Numbered from the stretch's first letter, positions 1 to 8,329 are shown. The stretch: 18,427 bases of DNA from an uncultured Parabacteroides sp. (GCA_900541965.1 UQLN01000074.1:1-18427); one strand, 5' to 3'. Notes: a model not told the origin generated them from the sequence alone. Made by a program: numbers and translations.

Positions 1-27
1 CGGTTAAAATAAAAGACCACAGCTGCC

Positions 28-2745
28 ATGAAATCTATATTGTTAAATATATTATTGCTGTTTATATGTATACCTTATATAGAGGCTGCTACCCAGTATT
101 ATTTTAAACAAATATTTTTAAAGAACGGATTATCTCAATCCACAGTAAGTGCAGTCCTGACGGATTACAGAGGCGTGCTCTGGATTGGCACACAGTTCGG
201 TTTAAATAGTTTCGACCAACGACAAATAACTCCTTATTATCAAAATAAGAATAATGAAAATACACTTCCACATAATAATGTGCTTTTTCTGTGTGAAGAC
301 GAAAAATTAAATTTATGGGTAGGGACGGAAAACGGACTGGCCCGGTATAATATAGAAAAAGACAATTTTATACGGATTACTGACGGAAATGAAGCCATTG
401 TCGTTTATTCTTATGTATTGACAGATGATGGTATTTTCTTTTTTGGAAATGGTAAAGTTTATAAGTATTCATATATGGATAATGCATTGCATCCTGTTGA
501 AATAGTTACCAGTGAAAAAATAGAGAGTGCCTTTACGGAAGCTTGTTTATATGATTCGGATAGGAGGGAAATATTATTGGGATGTCGTTGGGGCGGAATG
601 TGGATATATCATTATGGTACCGGGAGGTTGCAAAAGGCACCTTTTACGCAGGAACAGAATATAACAGCACTTTATAAGACTTTAGATGGGACTGTCTGGA
701 TTTCATCTTATGCTAGAGGGGTTTCTCACTATGATCGTGAAGGAATATTGAAAGAACATCTTGCTTCTCCCGGTTTGTTAAGTAATAATATTGTAATGGA
801 CATGAAGGAGAAAGACGGCAAATTGTGGATAGCTACCGATGGGGGAGGTATTTCTGTCTACGATCCGGAGTCCCGTTCTATGGAAGTGATAAAACATATT
901 TCCGGTGATCCGCACTCCATTCCTGTCAATTCATTCAATTGTCTTTATAATGATGCGGAGAATAATATGTGGGCTGGTAGTATACGTGGCGGATTAATAG
1001 GAATGAAAGAAATTTTTATTAATACTTATCAGGATGCACCTTTAGGCTCATCAAAAGGCTTAAGCAACAGGACGGTTACCAGTATGTATGAAGATAAAGA
1101 CAAAATGATATGGATGGGAACCGATGGTGAAGGACTTAACCGCTTCGATCCTGCTACCGAAATGTTTCGCCAGTATCCTTCTACGTATAGTGCAAAGGTT
1201 GTCTCCATAATCAGCCTTGGTGATTCAGAATTGCTATTGTCTTTGTTTGGAGACGGGTTGTATCGTTTTAATAAAAAGACAGGGCTTATAAGTGAATACA
1301 GGATTGCCGGAGATGAAAAATCGCGACAGATATTCCGTTCTGGTTTTACTGTCCATATGTATCGTCTGGACAAAGAACGGTTCTATCTTTTTGCAGACAG
1401 TGTTTATCTGTACGATCAATCAAAGAATGTATGTACAGTAATCCCTTGTGTGGATAAGCAGATTACCTTATCCGCATTGCAGTTGGTACAGGGAACTGAT
1501 ACGGTTTGTTATTTACGGGGATCTGCCGGTCTTTTTAAACTGGATTGCCGGAATAATTTATTGTCTGCGTTTTACCGTCCGGACAAGTCTGTAGGAACAA
1601 TTAATGCAGGTTGTCCGGATAAAGAAGGTAATTTCTGGATTGGAACTACTACCGGCTTGTATTGTTATGATGTGGAAAGACACAAAATGGACTCGATTGA
1701 GAATGAGCAGTTGGTAGGTTGTACATCCCTTGCCTTCGATTTTCATGGGCGTCTTTGGGTTGGAACGCATGACGGGATGTTTGTTTATATGCCGGATGAC
1801 CGACGCGTGATTAATTTTGGTGAATCGGATGGCGTTTTTGCCAAGGAATTTATTTTTAAATCACCATTGGTATCTTTTTCGGGAGATGTTTATATGGCAG
1901 GTATAAGTGGATTAGTCCGCATTAAAAACGATTTGCAGTTTACGGAAAAAAAGGAGCCTGTGGTCAATTTGCTGGATATAGTTTTGAATGGTATCTCTGT
2001 GGGAACAGAAGTTGCAAGGAACCGGAGGGTGGTAACTATCCCTTGGAATTATACTTCTCTCAATGCAAAAGTTATTGTAAAGGAAAACGATATGATGAGA
2101 AGGATGTTATTCCGTTTTTATATACGGGGAGAACAGGAGGATATTGTGCAGACTTCCACTCCTGTGCTTGCACTTCACAACTTGTTTGTCGGGAAATATC
2201 ATATATATGTGTCCTGTAATAAAAAGTATGGAGGTTGGAGTTCTCCGGTCAAAATATTTTCTGTAGTGGTTACTCCTCCCTGGTGGAGAAGTTCATGGTT
2301 CTATCTGTTATTTATCATTGTCTTGCTAAGTGGTTTTGGCTGGTTGATTTATCAGGTAATCCGTAGGCGCAAACCAGAAGCAACTGCGGATGTCGAAACA
2401 ATAATAATCAGTAATCCGAACGAACAGTTTTTGGCAAAACTGAACGAAATTATCAGCAACCATTTAACAAATCCTGATTTGGATGTGAATTTTGTGGCAG
2501 AACAAATGGCAATGAGTCGTGCCTCCCTCTATAGTAAGCTGAAACTTGTGGCAGATACCAGTATAGGAGATTATATAAATAAACTTCGGATGGAAAAGGC
2601 ACTCCTTTTATTAGCTGACAAGCAATTAAGTATTCAGGAAGTCTCGGAAAAAGCAGGTTTCACTCATCAACGATATTTCAGTACCGTATTCAAACAATTC
2701 TATGGAATGACACCTTCCCGTTATCGTCAGGAACATTTTTCGTGA
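28..2745 (+). CDS. Membrane-anchored propeller sensor with AraC-type DNA-binding domain, no kinase or receiver
   Basis: A 905-residue transcriptional regulator that probably senses a ligand, likely a glycan fragment, in the periplasm and binds DNA in the cytoplasm. A signal-like hydrophobic stretch covers residues 1-20. Propeller (Reg_prop) blades repeat through about residues 30-640, with motifs such as VLWIGTQFGLNSFD, NLWVGTENGLARY, KLWIATDGGGISVYD, MIWMGTDGEGLNRFD and RLWVGTHDGMFVY. A Y_Y_Y-like domain follows (about 670-750), then one TM helix (about 757-777, after the PPWWRSSWF motif typical of these proteins) and an AraC helix-turn-helix at about 798-905. Hybrid two-component systems of this type usually run to 1300-1500 residues with histidine kinase, ATPase and receiver between TM and AraC; all three are absent here, so the output domain is tethered directly to the membrane. 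It ends base-to-base with the convergent PorT-like gene. Its target is not evident and may lie left of the window. Confidence 0.88.
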   Translation: MKSILLNILLLFICIPYIEAATQYYFKQIFLKNGLSQSTVSAVLTDYRGVLWIGTQFGLNSFDQRQITPYYQNKNNENTLPHNNVLFLCEDEKLNLWVGTENGLARYNIEKDNFIRITDGNEAIVVYSYVLTDDGIFFFGNGKVYKYSYMDNALHPVEIVTSEKIESAFTEACLYDSDRREILLGCRWGGMWIYHYGTGRLQKAPFTQEQNITALYKTLDGTVWISSYARGVSHYDREGILKEHLASPGLLSNNIVMDMKEKDGKLWIATDGGGISVYDPESRSMEVIKHISGDPHSIPVNSFNCLYNDAENNMWAGSIRGGLIGMKEIFINTYQDAPLGSSKGLSNRTVTSMYEDKDKMIWMGTDGEGLNRFDPATEMFRQYPSTYSAKVVSIISLGDSELLLSLFGDGLYRFNKKTGLISEYRIAGDEKSRQIFRSGFTVHMYRLDKERFYLFADSVYLYDQSKNVCTVIPCVDKQITLSALQLVQGTDTVCYLRGSAGLFKLDCRNNLLSAFYRPDKSVGTINAGCPDKEGNFWIGTTTGLYCYDVERHKMDSIENEQLVGCTSLAFDFHGRLWVGTHDGMFVYMPDDRRVINFGESDGVFAKEFIFKSPLVSFSGDVYMAGISGLVRIKNDLQFTEKKEPVVNLLDIVLNGISVGTEVARNRRVVTIPWNYTSLNAKVIVKENDMMRRMLFRFYIRGEQEDIVQTSTPVLALHNLFVGKYHIYVSCNKKYGGWSSPVKIFSVVVTPPWWRSSWFYLLFIIVLLSGFGWLIYQVIRRRKPEATADVETIIISNPNEQFLAKLNEIISNHLTNPDLDVNFVAEQMAMSRASLYSKLKLVADTSIGDYINKLRMEKALLLLADKQLSIQEVSEKAGFTHQRYFSTVFKQFYGMTPSRYRQEHFS

Positions 2746-2757
2746 TTATTTAATCAC
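2742..2757. terminator. Small palindrome at a convergent gene junction
   Basis: GTGATTA and TAATCAC form a perfect 7-bp stem with a 2-base loop. It overlaps the stop codons of the regulator (TGA 2743-2745) and of the convergent PorT-like gene (2746-2748 on the minus strand). A TTTT run on the left and an AAAA run on the right can extend the stem with a bulge. It may act as a weak bidirectional terminator, but the stem is AT-rich and there is no classic U tract after it. Confidence 0.35.
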
Positions 2758-3411
2758 AGAAAACATGTACGTTAACTTCACCGAAATAACCTGGTTGGAT
2801 GATTTGGAGAAACGGTCTTCTTTCCGGCTGTTAAATATATCGCTAAGTCCGTAATAATAACGTCCTTCCAGTTGAAAAGAGCCGATACCAGTACGCAATT
2901 CCATGCCCGGCCCTCCACAGATACCCCAATCAAATCGCTTCTGTACGGCAAGATTATGTTGTTGGTTCTCGATATTAGGAGATGCTCCATTCAGGTTTTC
3001 GTCAGTACTTTCACTCAGGGCATATCCGATTTTCGGTCCTAAATTGACAAAAGCCCTGAAACGGTCGCTACCGAAATAAATATGAGTCAGGAACGGTATT
3101 TCTACGTAGTTGATAGTTCGTGTATATTTATACTTAGTATCTTCAAACTTTTCATCCCAGCCGTATTGGGTAAAATTGATTTCACCTTGTAGTCCCAGAT
3201 TTTTTTCTGTGATCCATCGCACGCTAACTCCACCGCTGTAGCCCAGTTTCATCTTTGTGTTCACTTTATAAACAGCGAAACTTATTTTTGAAAAGTTCGC
3301 ACCAAAAGAACCTCCTATCAACAATTCTTTTTTGAAAGGTTTCTTTTGTGCTTGTCCACCGGCAACCACAGTCAGTGCTATAATGAGTGTTACAATTATT
3401 TTTCGAATCAT
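2746..3411 (-). CDS. PorT-like outer-membrane beta-barrel protein
   Basis: A 221-residue protein with a clear signal peptide (MIRKIIVTLIIALTVVAGGQAQ). Alternating glycine- and aromatic-rich strands follow (LIGGSFGANFSKI, KLGYSGGVSVRW, LGLQGEINFTQYGW, IPFLTHIYFG, FVNLGPKIGYALS, FQLEGRYYYGLSDIF), ending in a hydrophobic strand VISVKLTYMFSVIK. This matches the OMP_b-brl_2/PorT family of about 200-230 residues, abundant in Bacteroidetes. Family members are outer-membrane barrels of mostly unknown function; only P. gingivalis PorT is tied to type IX secretion, so the family name does not prove that role. Its ATG overlaps the stop of the upstream LysM gene as ATGA, so the two are almost certainly cotranscribed and translationally coupled. 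Confidence 0.8.
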   Translation of the reverse strand: MIRKIIVTLIIALTVVAGGQAQKKPFKKELLIGGSFGANFSKISFAVYKVNTKMKLGYSGGVSVRWITEKNLGLQGEINFTQYGWDEKFEDTKYKYTRTINYVEIPFLTHIYFGSDRFRAFVNLGPKIGYALSESTDENLNGASPNIENQQHNLAVQKRFDWGICGGPGMELRTGIGSFQLEGRYYYGLSDIFNSRKEDRFSKSSNQVISVKLTYMFSVIK

Positions 3412-5207
3412 CTTATTTCGTTTCGGGTTACGTTATAATCGCTTTGATAGTGCACAATAAAGATATTTGTATTGATGAATCCTCCCCAGTTGTTTACACG
3501 GTGGAAGTCAAAGCCCGTCTGTATACTCTTATATTTGATGTTATCCAGATTATTCTCAAAGTTTATACCATATTTATTGATGGCCCCCAGGAAGAACATA
3601 CCGGTATCAAATCCCAGGATTCCGTATTTAGGGAATGTGTTAATCAGATTTTTACTGAACCAGGTTTTATAATGCGTATAGAAACTGGACACATCCTGTG
3701 AAAGGTTATCCGCGTAGAAGTTGCTATAGATATAAGTATTCAATGCATAAAAATCTTCCAGACATTCGCGGGTATAAGTTTGCCATTCCGGATATCCGAA
3801 CAGAGTCATCATATATTCCGGTTTAGTTTCGGCAATCATACGGAGCGGGGATTTTATTTTGTTCAATGCATTCAATGAACTGGAAGTCGGTACGACAATG
3901 TTTCGTTTTCCACTTTCCAATACACTTGCTATATCTGTCTGGAAAGAATCTCCATTGTAATTCATTTCTTTATAACGGATATTGCGTTGCCTCATCTCGG
4001 CTTTAAACGCTTTGATAAAATCAGCTTTTTCGTCCTCATCTTTTATATTTAGCAGGATGATATTGTCTTCTGCAAACAGGTCGCAGCCAGCCTGTGAAGC
4101 ATTGGCATATAAATAGGAGTGAGGAGTATTTACCTGATAGACGTATGCATTAGACAGAACATCGTCATTTTTGGAGGTAAAAGGAATCACATATTTGATT
4201 TTATTTTTCTGGGCGAAATTGGCCACCAGTTTAATTTGATCGTTTTGGACCGCACCTATAATCAGATTGGTTTCTTTCAACGCATCCGTATTCAGCACTT
4301 CTTTAATTTTCTTTGTACCATTTCCTGTGTCATATACGGAAAGGTCAATAGAGCACCCATTCTTTTGCAGGCTGTCTACAGCAAGCAATAATCCTTCGTA
4401 ATATTCAATAAAACGGGATGTAGTTGATGATGGATGGGGCTCTTCAGCCATAAACGGTAGCAAAAGAGCTACTTTTATAGTATTTACCCGTTTTATATTT
4501 TGGGGTGTTGCAAGTAATGCATTTACATCCCGTTCTGCAGGAGTTGCCTTCTCGACGGTTACACTTTCTTCTGTCTCTACCGGGATTTTAATAACCATAC
4601 CGGCTTTAACGCCCCCTTTTAACTTGGGGTTTAGTTTGATAAGTTCATTGCTGGAAACATTAAATTTCCGGCAAATACTGTACATCGTTTCTTTTTTCTC
4701 TATTTTGTATTCGATTTCTTTCGTTACTGTCTGAATTTCGGTAACAGGCAGGCTTTCCAATGGAGTAGCCGGTATACGGATATTCTTGCCGATGGTGAAT
4801 GTCGCGACGGATAATCCGGGATTAGCGTTTATAATATCTGCTCCCGGAACTTTATAACGGATAGATAAAGAATAGAGTGTTTCACGTGGTTGGATCGTAT
4901 GGTAAACGTAGCCATCTCCTTTTTTATCGGTAGCCCCTGTCATCGTATCGCGTTGGGGTATTTTTAGAGTTGCTCCGGCTTTGATATACTCTTTGCTTCC
5001 GGGGTTCAAACGGTAAATATCATCAACTGTGACTCCATACATAGTAGCAATGGCATATACTGTCTGTCCTTGTTCTATGGTATGATAAAATATCTCATCA
5101 CTTTGCCCGCTGGTTACGATGGTTTCAGGCTTGTTGTTTTGCGAATAAACGGTTACACTTCCAAAACTCAGAAAAGATATTAAAATGTAAATGCTAATCC
5201 TATTCAT
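3408..5207 (-). CDS. LysM-repeat protein fused to a type-1 periplasmic-binding domain
   Basis: A secreted envelope protein of 599 residues when read from the ATG at 5205-5207. That start gives a normal signal peptide (MNRISIYILISFLSFGS). The in-frame ATG at 5229-5231 adds eight residues and lies within a perfect -7 promoter box, so it is less likely. Three LysM modules at about residues 40-84, 101-146 and 166-209 carry the motifs YHTIEQGQTVYAIA, YHTIQPRETLYSLS and YKIEKKETMYSIC and presumably bind peptidoglycan. From about 244 to 590 is a periplasmic-binding-protein type 1 fold (IKVALLLPF, then FIEYYEGLLLAVDSL and NLIIGAVQNDQIKLVANFAQ). The usual label is amino-acid ABC transporter substrate-binding protein, but no permease or ATPase gene is adjacent. 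An anchored envelope sensor or scaffold role, working with the coupled PorT-like barrel, is an inference. Confidence 0.85.
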   Translation of the reverse strand: MNRISIYILISFLSFGSVTVYSQNNKPETIVTSGQSDEIFYHTIEQGQTVYAIATMYGVTVDDIYRLNPGSKEYIKAGATLKIPQRDTMTGATDKKGDGYVYHTIQPRETLYSLSIRYKVPGADIINANPGLSVATFTIGKNIRIPATPLESLPVTEIQTVTKEIEYKIEKKETMYSICRKFNVSSNELIKLNPKLKGGVKAGMVIKIPVETEESVTVEKATPAERDVNALLATPQNIKRVNTIKVALLLPFMAEEPHPSSTTSRFIEYYEGLLLAVDSLQKNGCSIDLSVYDTGNGTKKIKEVLNTDALKETNLIIGAVQNDQIKLVANFAQKNKIKYVIPFTSKNDDVLSNAYVYQVNTPHSYLYANASQAGCDLFAEDNIILLNIKDEDEKADFIKAFKAEMRQRNIRYKEMNYNGDSFQTDIASVLESGKRNIVVPTSSSLNALNKIKSPLRMIAETKPEYMMTLFGYPEWQTYTRECLEDFYALNTYIYSNFYADNLSQDVSSFYTHYKTWFSKNLINTFPKYGILGFDTGMFFLGAINKYGINFENNLDNIKYKSIQTGFDFHRVNNWGGFINTNIFIVHYQSDYNVTRNEIR

Positions 5208-5228
5208 TTGCTGATTGATTATTTCACG

Positions 5229-5236
5229 CAAAGATA
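5229..5236 (-). promoter_or_regulatory. Bacteroidales -7 box for the LysM-porT operon
   Basis: On the minus strand this reads TATCTTTG, a full match to the Bacteroidales -7 consensus TAnnTTTG. It lies about 21 bases upstream of the ATG at 5207, giving a short leader. No convincing TTTG -33 element is seen 19-20 bases further upstream. Confidence 0.55.
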
Positions 5237-5274
5237 GAAATAAAAAACGAAAGATAATGCAGTAAGATGTATTT

Positions 5275-5315
5275 AGGGGAGTTCCCTGTCGCTGAACGAA
5301 ACAGTTTACTCCCCT
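5275..5315 (-). terminator. Stem-loop after the rclC-rclA operon
   Basis: AGGGGAG (5275-5281) pairs with CTCCCCT (5309-5315). A second short stem inside it is possible (CTGT with ACAG). It begins 9 bases beyond the stop of rclA and precedes the promoter of the next minus-strand operon, as expected for a terminator. On the minus strand it is followed by AAATAC rather than a strong U tract, so its strength is uncertain. Confidence 0.45.
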
Positions 5316-5324
5316 GAATAACTC

Positions 5325-6680
5325 TTATAAATTCATCAGGTCATTGAGTGATTCGCTCATGCTTGGATGAGTGAAAATGAAATCCCGGAGGAATGTATAA
5401 TCTAATCCGGCTTTCATGGCGATAGCCACGCTGTTTATCATTTCGCTTGATTCCGGAGAAAATAAGGTGCATCCCAGGATTTTATTCGTATTTGCATCTA
5501 CAACAACTTTCATCAAACCGTCAGTTTCATCGATTGTTTTGGTTCTTGGGATGGAGGCAACAATAACTTTGTTCATTTTTACTGTAAATCCTTTTTTCTT
5601 TGCCGTTTCTTCATTCATGCCGATATGCGATAGTGGCGGGTCGATAAAAACGGAATAACTTACCGGTTCGCGGTCTCCCGTGTTCCGTTCATGGTTTCCG
5701 AACAAATCCTCTCTGATGATACGATAATCGTCCAGGGAAATATAAGTGAATTGTAATCCGCCTTTTACATCCCCGATTGCACGTATATTCGGAACCGTTG
5801 TTCTTAAATGATCGTCTACGATAACAGCTTCCCGCTCATCGGTTTTCACACCTGCTGCATCCAGGTTTAGCCCGGCAGTGTTAGGCCTTCTGCCTGTGGC
5901 AAGCAAAATTGCATCAGCTTCCAAACGAAGCGTTTCTTTTTGTTCCGTATCTTCGTATAGTACGACCGTTTTATCTATGGATTGGACTTTGGCATTCAAG
6001 CGGAATACAATTCCTTTCTTTTCCAAGGTCTCTTTTACTGCGGCAGCAATGTCCCTGTCTTCCCGTGGTATGAGTTCGGAATATCCTTCAAGTACTGTGA
6101 CCCTGGAGCCGAAAGACGCAAACATGGATGCAAATTCCAATCCGATATATCCACCTCCCACGATTACCAGATGTTCGGGCAACTCTGCCAGCTCCATAAT
6201 GGATGTACTGGTATATACAGCCGGATTTTCTTTTATTCCGGGAATAGGAGGGAGGACTGTTTCGGCTCCTGTATTGATGAATATTAGTGGAGCCTGTATG
6301 CGAAATGAATCTTCTTTTGTAGAGACTTCGATAATTTCCGGGCTTATAAATGAACCGTTGCCGGTATATACCGTAATGTTGGGATTATCTGCCAGGTTGT
6401 GGTAATTTTTTCCTCGCAACAGGGTTGTCACCTGTTCTTTTTTAGCAATAGCTTGCCTGTAATATGCTTTCTTTTCATCCCATGTTGCTATTTTAGGAGC
6501 CAGTTTTGCCTGATGTACCAGCGTTTTTGTCGGTATACAGCCTATATTTATACAAGTTCCTCCGTACATTTTGTCGGAACGTTCCACCATGGCCACTTTT
6601 TGATTTCGTTTTGCCAGTTCGGCGGCAAGGGTTTTACCACCTTTGCCGAACCCGATAATAATTGCGTCGTACTGTTTCAT
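5325..6680 (-). CDS. rclA: RclA-type flavin disulfide oxidoreductase (reactive chlorine resistance)
   Basis: A 451-residue class I pyridine nucleotide-disulfide oxidoreductase. The FAD-binding Rossmann motif is IIGFGKGGKTLAAELA (residues 8-23). The redox pair is C43 and C48 in GGTCINIGCIPTK. The NAD(P)H-binding motif is VGGGYIGLEFASMFASFGS, the second FAD motif is AIGDVKGG, and the C-terminal dimer and catalytic motif is FTHPSMSESLNDL. The stretches MYGGTCINIGCIPTKTLVH, FVNTG/FINTGAETVLPPIPGI-like segment and LQFTYISLDDYRI match E. coli RclA closely as I recall it, rather than lipoamide dehydrogenase or MerA (no HMA domain, no C-terminal CC). E. coli RclA is a cytoplasmic enzyme that reduces Cu(II) and protects against hypochlorous acid. 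Nine bases separate it from the upstream rclC-like gene, forming an operon. Confidence 0.88.
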   Translation of the reverse strand: MKQYDAIIIGFGKGGKTLAAELAKRNQKVAMVERSDKMYGGTCINIGCIPTKTLVHQAKLAPKIATWDEKKAYYRQAIAKKEQVTTLLRGKNYHNLADNPNITVYTGNGSFISPEIIEVSTKEDSFRIQAPLIFINTGAETVLPPIPGIKENPAVYTSTSIMELAELPEHLVIVGGGYIGLEFASMFASFGSRVTVLEGYSELIPREDRDIAAAVKETLEKKGIVFRLNAKVQSIDKTVVLYEDTEQKETLRLEADAILLATGRRPNTAGLNLDAAGVKTDEREAVIVDDHLRTTVPNIRAIGDVKGGLQFTYISLDDYRIIREDLFGNHERNTGDREPVSYSVFIDPPLSHIGMNEETAKKKGFTVKMNKVIVASIPRTKTIDETDGLMKVVVDANTNKILGCTLFSPESSEMINSVAIAMKAGLDYTFLRDFIFTHPSMSESLNDLMNL

Positions 6681-6688
6681 AACCGCTT

Positions 6689-7276
6689 TTATTTGTGTTG
6701 TTGTAAAATTCTTTTAGCACAATCTGATAATACAACGATTGCTCCGGCAAGAATGGCTGTGTCTTTGATAACCAGGCGCCCAGCTCCTGTCAGCAGCGGA
6801 AATCCATGTTCACCGCTACCCAAATCCGGAACCCATACTTCAGGGGTGGTGAACAGGAAGGAAAGCGTGCCTAATGTCATGATAATCGCCAGTCCGGTAC
6901 CTATTAAACCTATTTTAGGGAAGAAAGTTCCCAAAAACGTTAAGATTCCGATACTCATAATCAGGATTCCTAATCCATAAGAGAAACCATATGTATTGTT
7001 CTGCTCATGCCAGTCATGTTTTTCCTGATTGAATTCACCTTCTTTCAGTTTATATTGTTTGTATTCCGGTGCGCTGTTTGTATAAAAGAAACTCATAAAA
7101 GGACTGTTTGCCACAAACGGTACAATACCCTCGGCTTCGTAATTCCAGAATTTCAGTCCACCTATCCAGACGAAGATAATCAGGATTGCCACACGTATCA
7201 AGTTAATACCCAGTTTTTGAGTAGAAGCTGCTATATTCAGGAAAGCAGTAAAAAGAGTTTGTAATTTTGTGATCAT
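6689..7276 (-). CDS. rclC: RclC/YkgB-like inner-membrane protein (DUF417)
   Basis: A 195-residue inner-membrane protein with about four hydrophobic helices (near residues 22-42, 98-118, 120-142 and 165-185). Conserved DUF417 blocks are seen: FVWIGGLKFWNYEAEGI, PFVANSPFMSFFY, EYKQYKLKEGE, NNTYGFSYGLG, TLSFLFTTPEVWVP and GFPLLTGAGRLVIKD. The same blocks occur in E. coli RclC (YkgB), which sits in the rcl operon with rclA. Here rclC comes first and is followed nine bases later by rclA, so the pair is shared but the order and regulator differ. The third E. coli gene, rclB, a small periplasmic protein, is not seen. The biochemical role of RclC is not established. Confidence 0.85.
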   Translation of the reverse strand: MITKLQTLFTAFLNIAASTQKLGINLIRVAILIIFVWIGGLKFWNYEAEGIVPFVANSPFMSFFYTNSAPEYKQYKLKEGEFNQEKHDWHEQNNTYGFSYGLGILIMSIGILTFLGTFFPKIGLIGTGLAIIMTLGTLSFLFTTPEVWVPDLGSGEHGFPLLTGAGRLVIKDTAILAGAIVVLSDCAKRILQQHK

Positions 7277-7311
7277 TTTACTTTATGTTTTTAGATGTTT
7301 AACTGATAATG

Positions 7312-7342
7312 CAAAGATCGATGGTTTTTCCTGTGTAATAAA
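7312..7342 (-). promoter_or_regulatory. Candidate promoter of the rclC-rclA operon
   Basis: On the minus strand, GATCTTTG (7312-7319) matches TAnnTTTG at all fixed positions except the first. TTTA (7339-7342), one base from the TTTG -33 element, lies 19 bases upstream. The rclC start codon is about 35 bases downstream. The promoter sits in the 93-bp gap after the araC-type gene, so rclC-rclA can be transcribed independently of the regulator. Confidence 0.45.
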
Positions 7343-7369
7343 TGGCTATTTTACTGCTTAAGTTGGCAA

Positions 7370-8206
7370 TTATTCCCGTTTTTCCCTTTTTCTGTAATCC
7401 GAGATGCTTTCGTTTGTCATTTTCTTGAAAAAGCGGCTGAAAGCAGCTTGCTCTTCAAACCCCAGGATTTCACTGATTTCTTTGGCGCTTTTATCCGTAT
7501 AAAGTAAAAGACGTTTGGCTTCCGCTTCTATTCTTTCATGGATGATGCGCAGAGGCGAGGGGATTCCATATGAAGAAAAAAGATTCGACAAGGTTTTAGG
7601 AGAGCGGAATAAAAGGTCGGCATAATCCTGAACTTGTTTTTTTTCTTTAAAATGGTTGTCCACCAATACATAATATTGCCGGATAATATCAAAGCTTTTT
7701 TCTTTTTCAAGGTTGATCTCAAATTTCTCACGGGCGATACGGGTACAAGTAATGATGAAACGTTTCAGGATAATACGCAGCATTTCTTCCTGCAAATTAT
7801 CCTGTATGGAACATTCACCCATGAAAATGCGAATAATATCATGCAGGTTTTCCGCCTGTGCCGGGCTTAGTTTTAAGCGGGCAATATTAGAAGATCCGTT
7901 GAATAGCAGACCGTTGCAGGAAACTTCATTGTCGTGCCCGTAAATGCAGTAGAAGTTACTGTTGAACAGGAAAGTAAGATATTCTCCATCTACTTTTTTT
8001 ATTTCGATATGATGCAGCGGCGTCAATGAAATTATTTCATCTTTTTCAAGATGTATGATTACGTGGTCTATTTCTATATCTAATGAACCGGCCTGCACCC
8101 AAATAAATTTGTAAAGGCTCTTGTTATTTTGTAAAACAGAATCCTCATGGAAGCGGAAAGTCATTGCAATGTTTCCGTCGAGAGAGGTGTTTAGATGATA
8201 TTCCAT
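7370..8206 (-). CDS. AraC-family transcriptional regulator, likely controlling the rcl genes
   Basis: A 278-residue protein with an AraC helix-turn-helix domain at about residues 181-278 (KQVQDYADLLFRSPKTLSNL, then SAKEISEILGFEEQAAFSRF and the closing ISDYRKREK) and an N-terminal cupin-like sensor domain (IWVQAGSLDIEIDHVIIHLE, then EIISLTPLHHIEI). It lies 93 bp upstream of rclC on the same strand, as a local regulator would. E. coli RclR is also AraC-type and senses hypochlorous acid through cysteines, but this protein does not look like a direct orthologue. Four cysteines (C87, C97, C132, C154) lie in its N-terminal half and could serve redox sensing; that is speculation. Control of rclC-rclA is inferred from position only. 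Confidence 0.82.
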   Translation of the reverse strand: MEYHLNTSLDGNIAMTFRFHEDSVLQNNKSLYKFIWVQAGSLDIEIDHVIIHLEKDEIISLTPLHHIEIKKVDGEYLTFLFNSNFYCIYGHDNEVSCNGLLFNGSSNIARLKLSPAQAENLHDIIRIFMGECSIQDNLQEEMLRIILKRFIITCTRIAREKFEINLEKEKSFDIIRQYYVLVDNHFKEKKQVQDYADLLFRSPKTLSNLFSSYGIPSPLRIIHERIEAEAKRLLLYTDKSAKEISEILGFEEQAAFSRFFKKMTNESISDYRKREKRE

Positions 8207-8271
8207 ATCTGTCAGTTTTTAACGAGATTGTAAATATACAGACTTTTGTTATTTTTTGGCTGCGCGGAGCG

Positions 8272-8279
8272 GAAAGATA
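8272..8279 (-). promoter_or_regulatory. Weak -7 candidate for the araC-type gene
   Basis: The minus strand reads TATCTTTC, one base from TAnnTTTG, 66 bases upstream of the regulator's ATG. No good -33 element is seen. It lies back-to-back with the lytic transglycosylase promoter at 8293-8300. Confidence 0.28.
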
Positions 8280-8292
8280 CAGGGAAAAATTG

Positions 8293-8300
8293 TAACTTTG
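8293..8300 (+). promoter_or_regulatory. -7 box for the lytic transglycosylase-uvrA operon
   Basis: TAACTTTG is a full match to TAnnTTTG, 30 bases upstream of the chosen ATG at 8330. A TTTG -33 element is not seen at the usual distance. Its position inside the longer open frame that begins at 8246 argues against that earlier start. Confidence 0.5.
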
Positions 8301-8329
8301 GAAGCCAAATCAAGGATAATATCTTACAG

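Noticed and set aside
28..2745. Regulator as a frameshifted or truncated hybrid two-component gene
   Set aside because: The frame is continuous with a clean TM-to-AraC linker and no kinase or receiver remnants.
5208..5231. Eight-codon N-terminal extension of the LysM protein
   Set aside because: The extension overlaps a perfect promoter -7 box and adds charged residues ahead of a clean signal peptide.
5325..6680. Mercuric reductase or lipoamide dehydrogenase
   Set aside because: There is no HMA domain or C-terminal cysteine pair, no dehydrogenase-complex genes nearby, and an RclC orthologue is adjacent.
5878..6980. Long plus-strand open frames opposite rclA and rclC (175 and 193 codons)
   Set aside because: They lie entirely antisense to strongly supported genes, have no family features and are cysteine/serine-rich in the manner of shadow frames.
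8246..8329. Upstream extension of the mltD frame by 28 codons
   Set aside because: It would bury the lipoprotein signal and span the -7 box at 8293-8300; the ATG at 8330 gives a normal lipobox.
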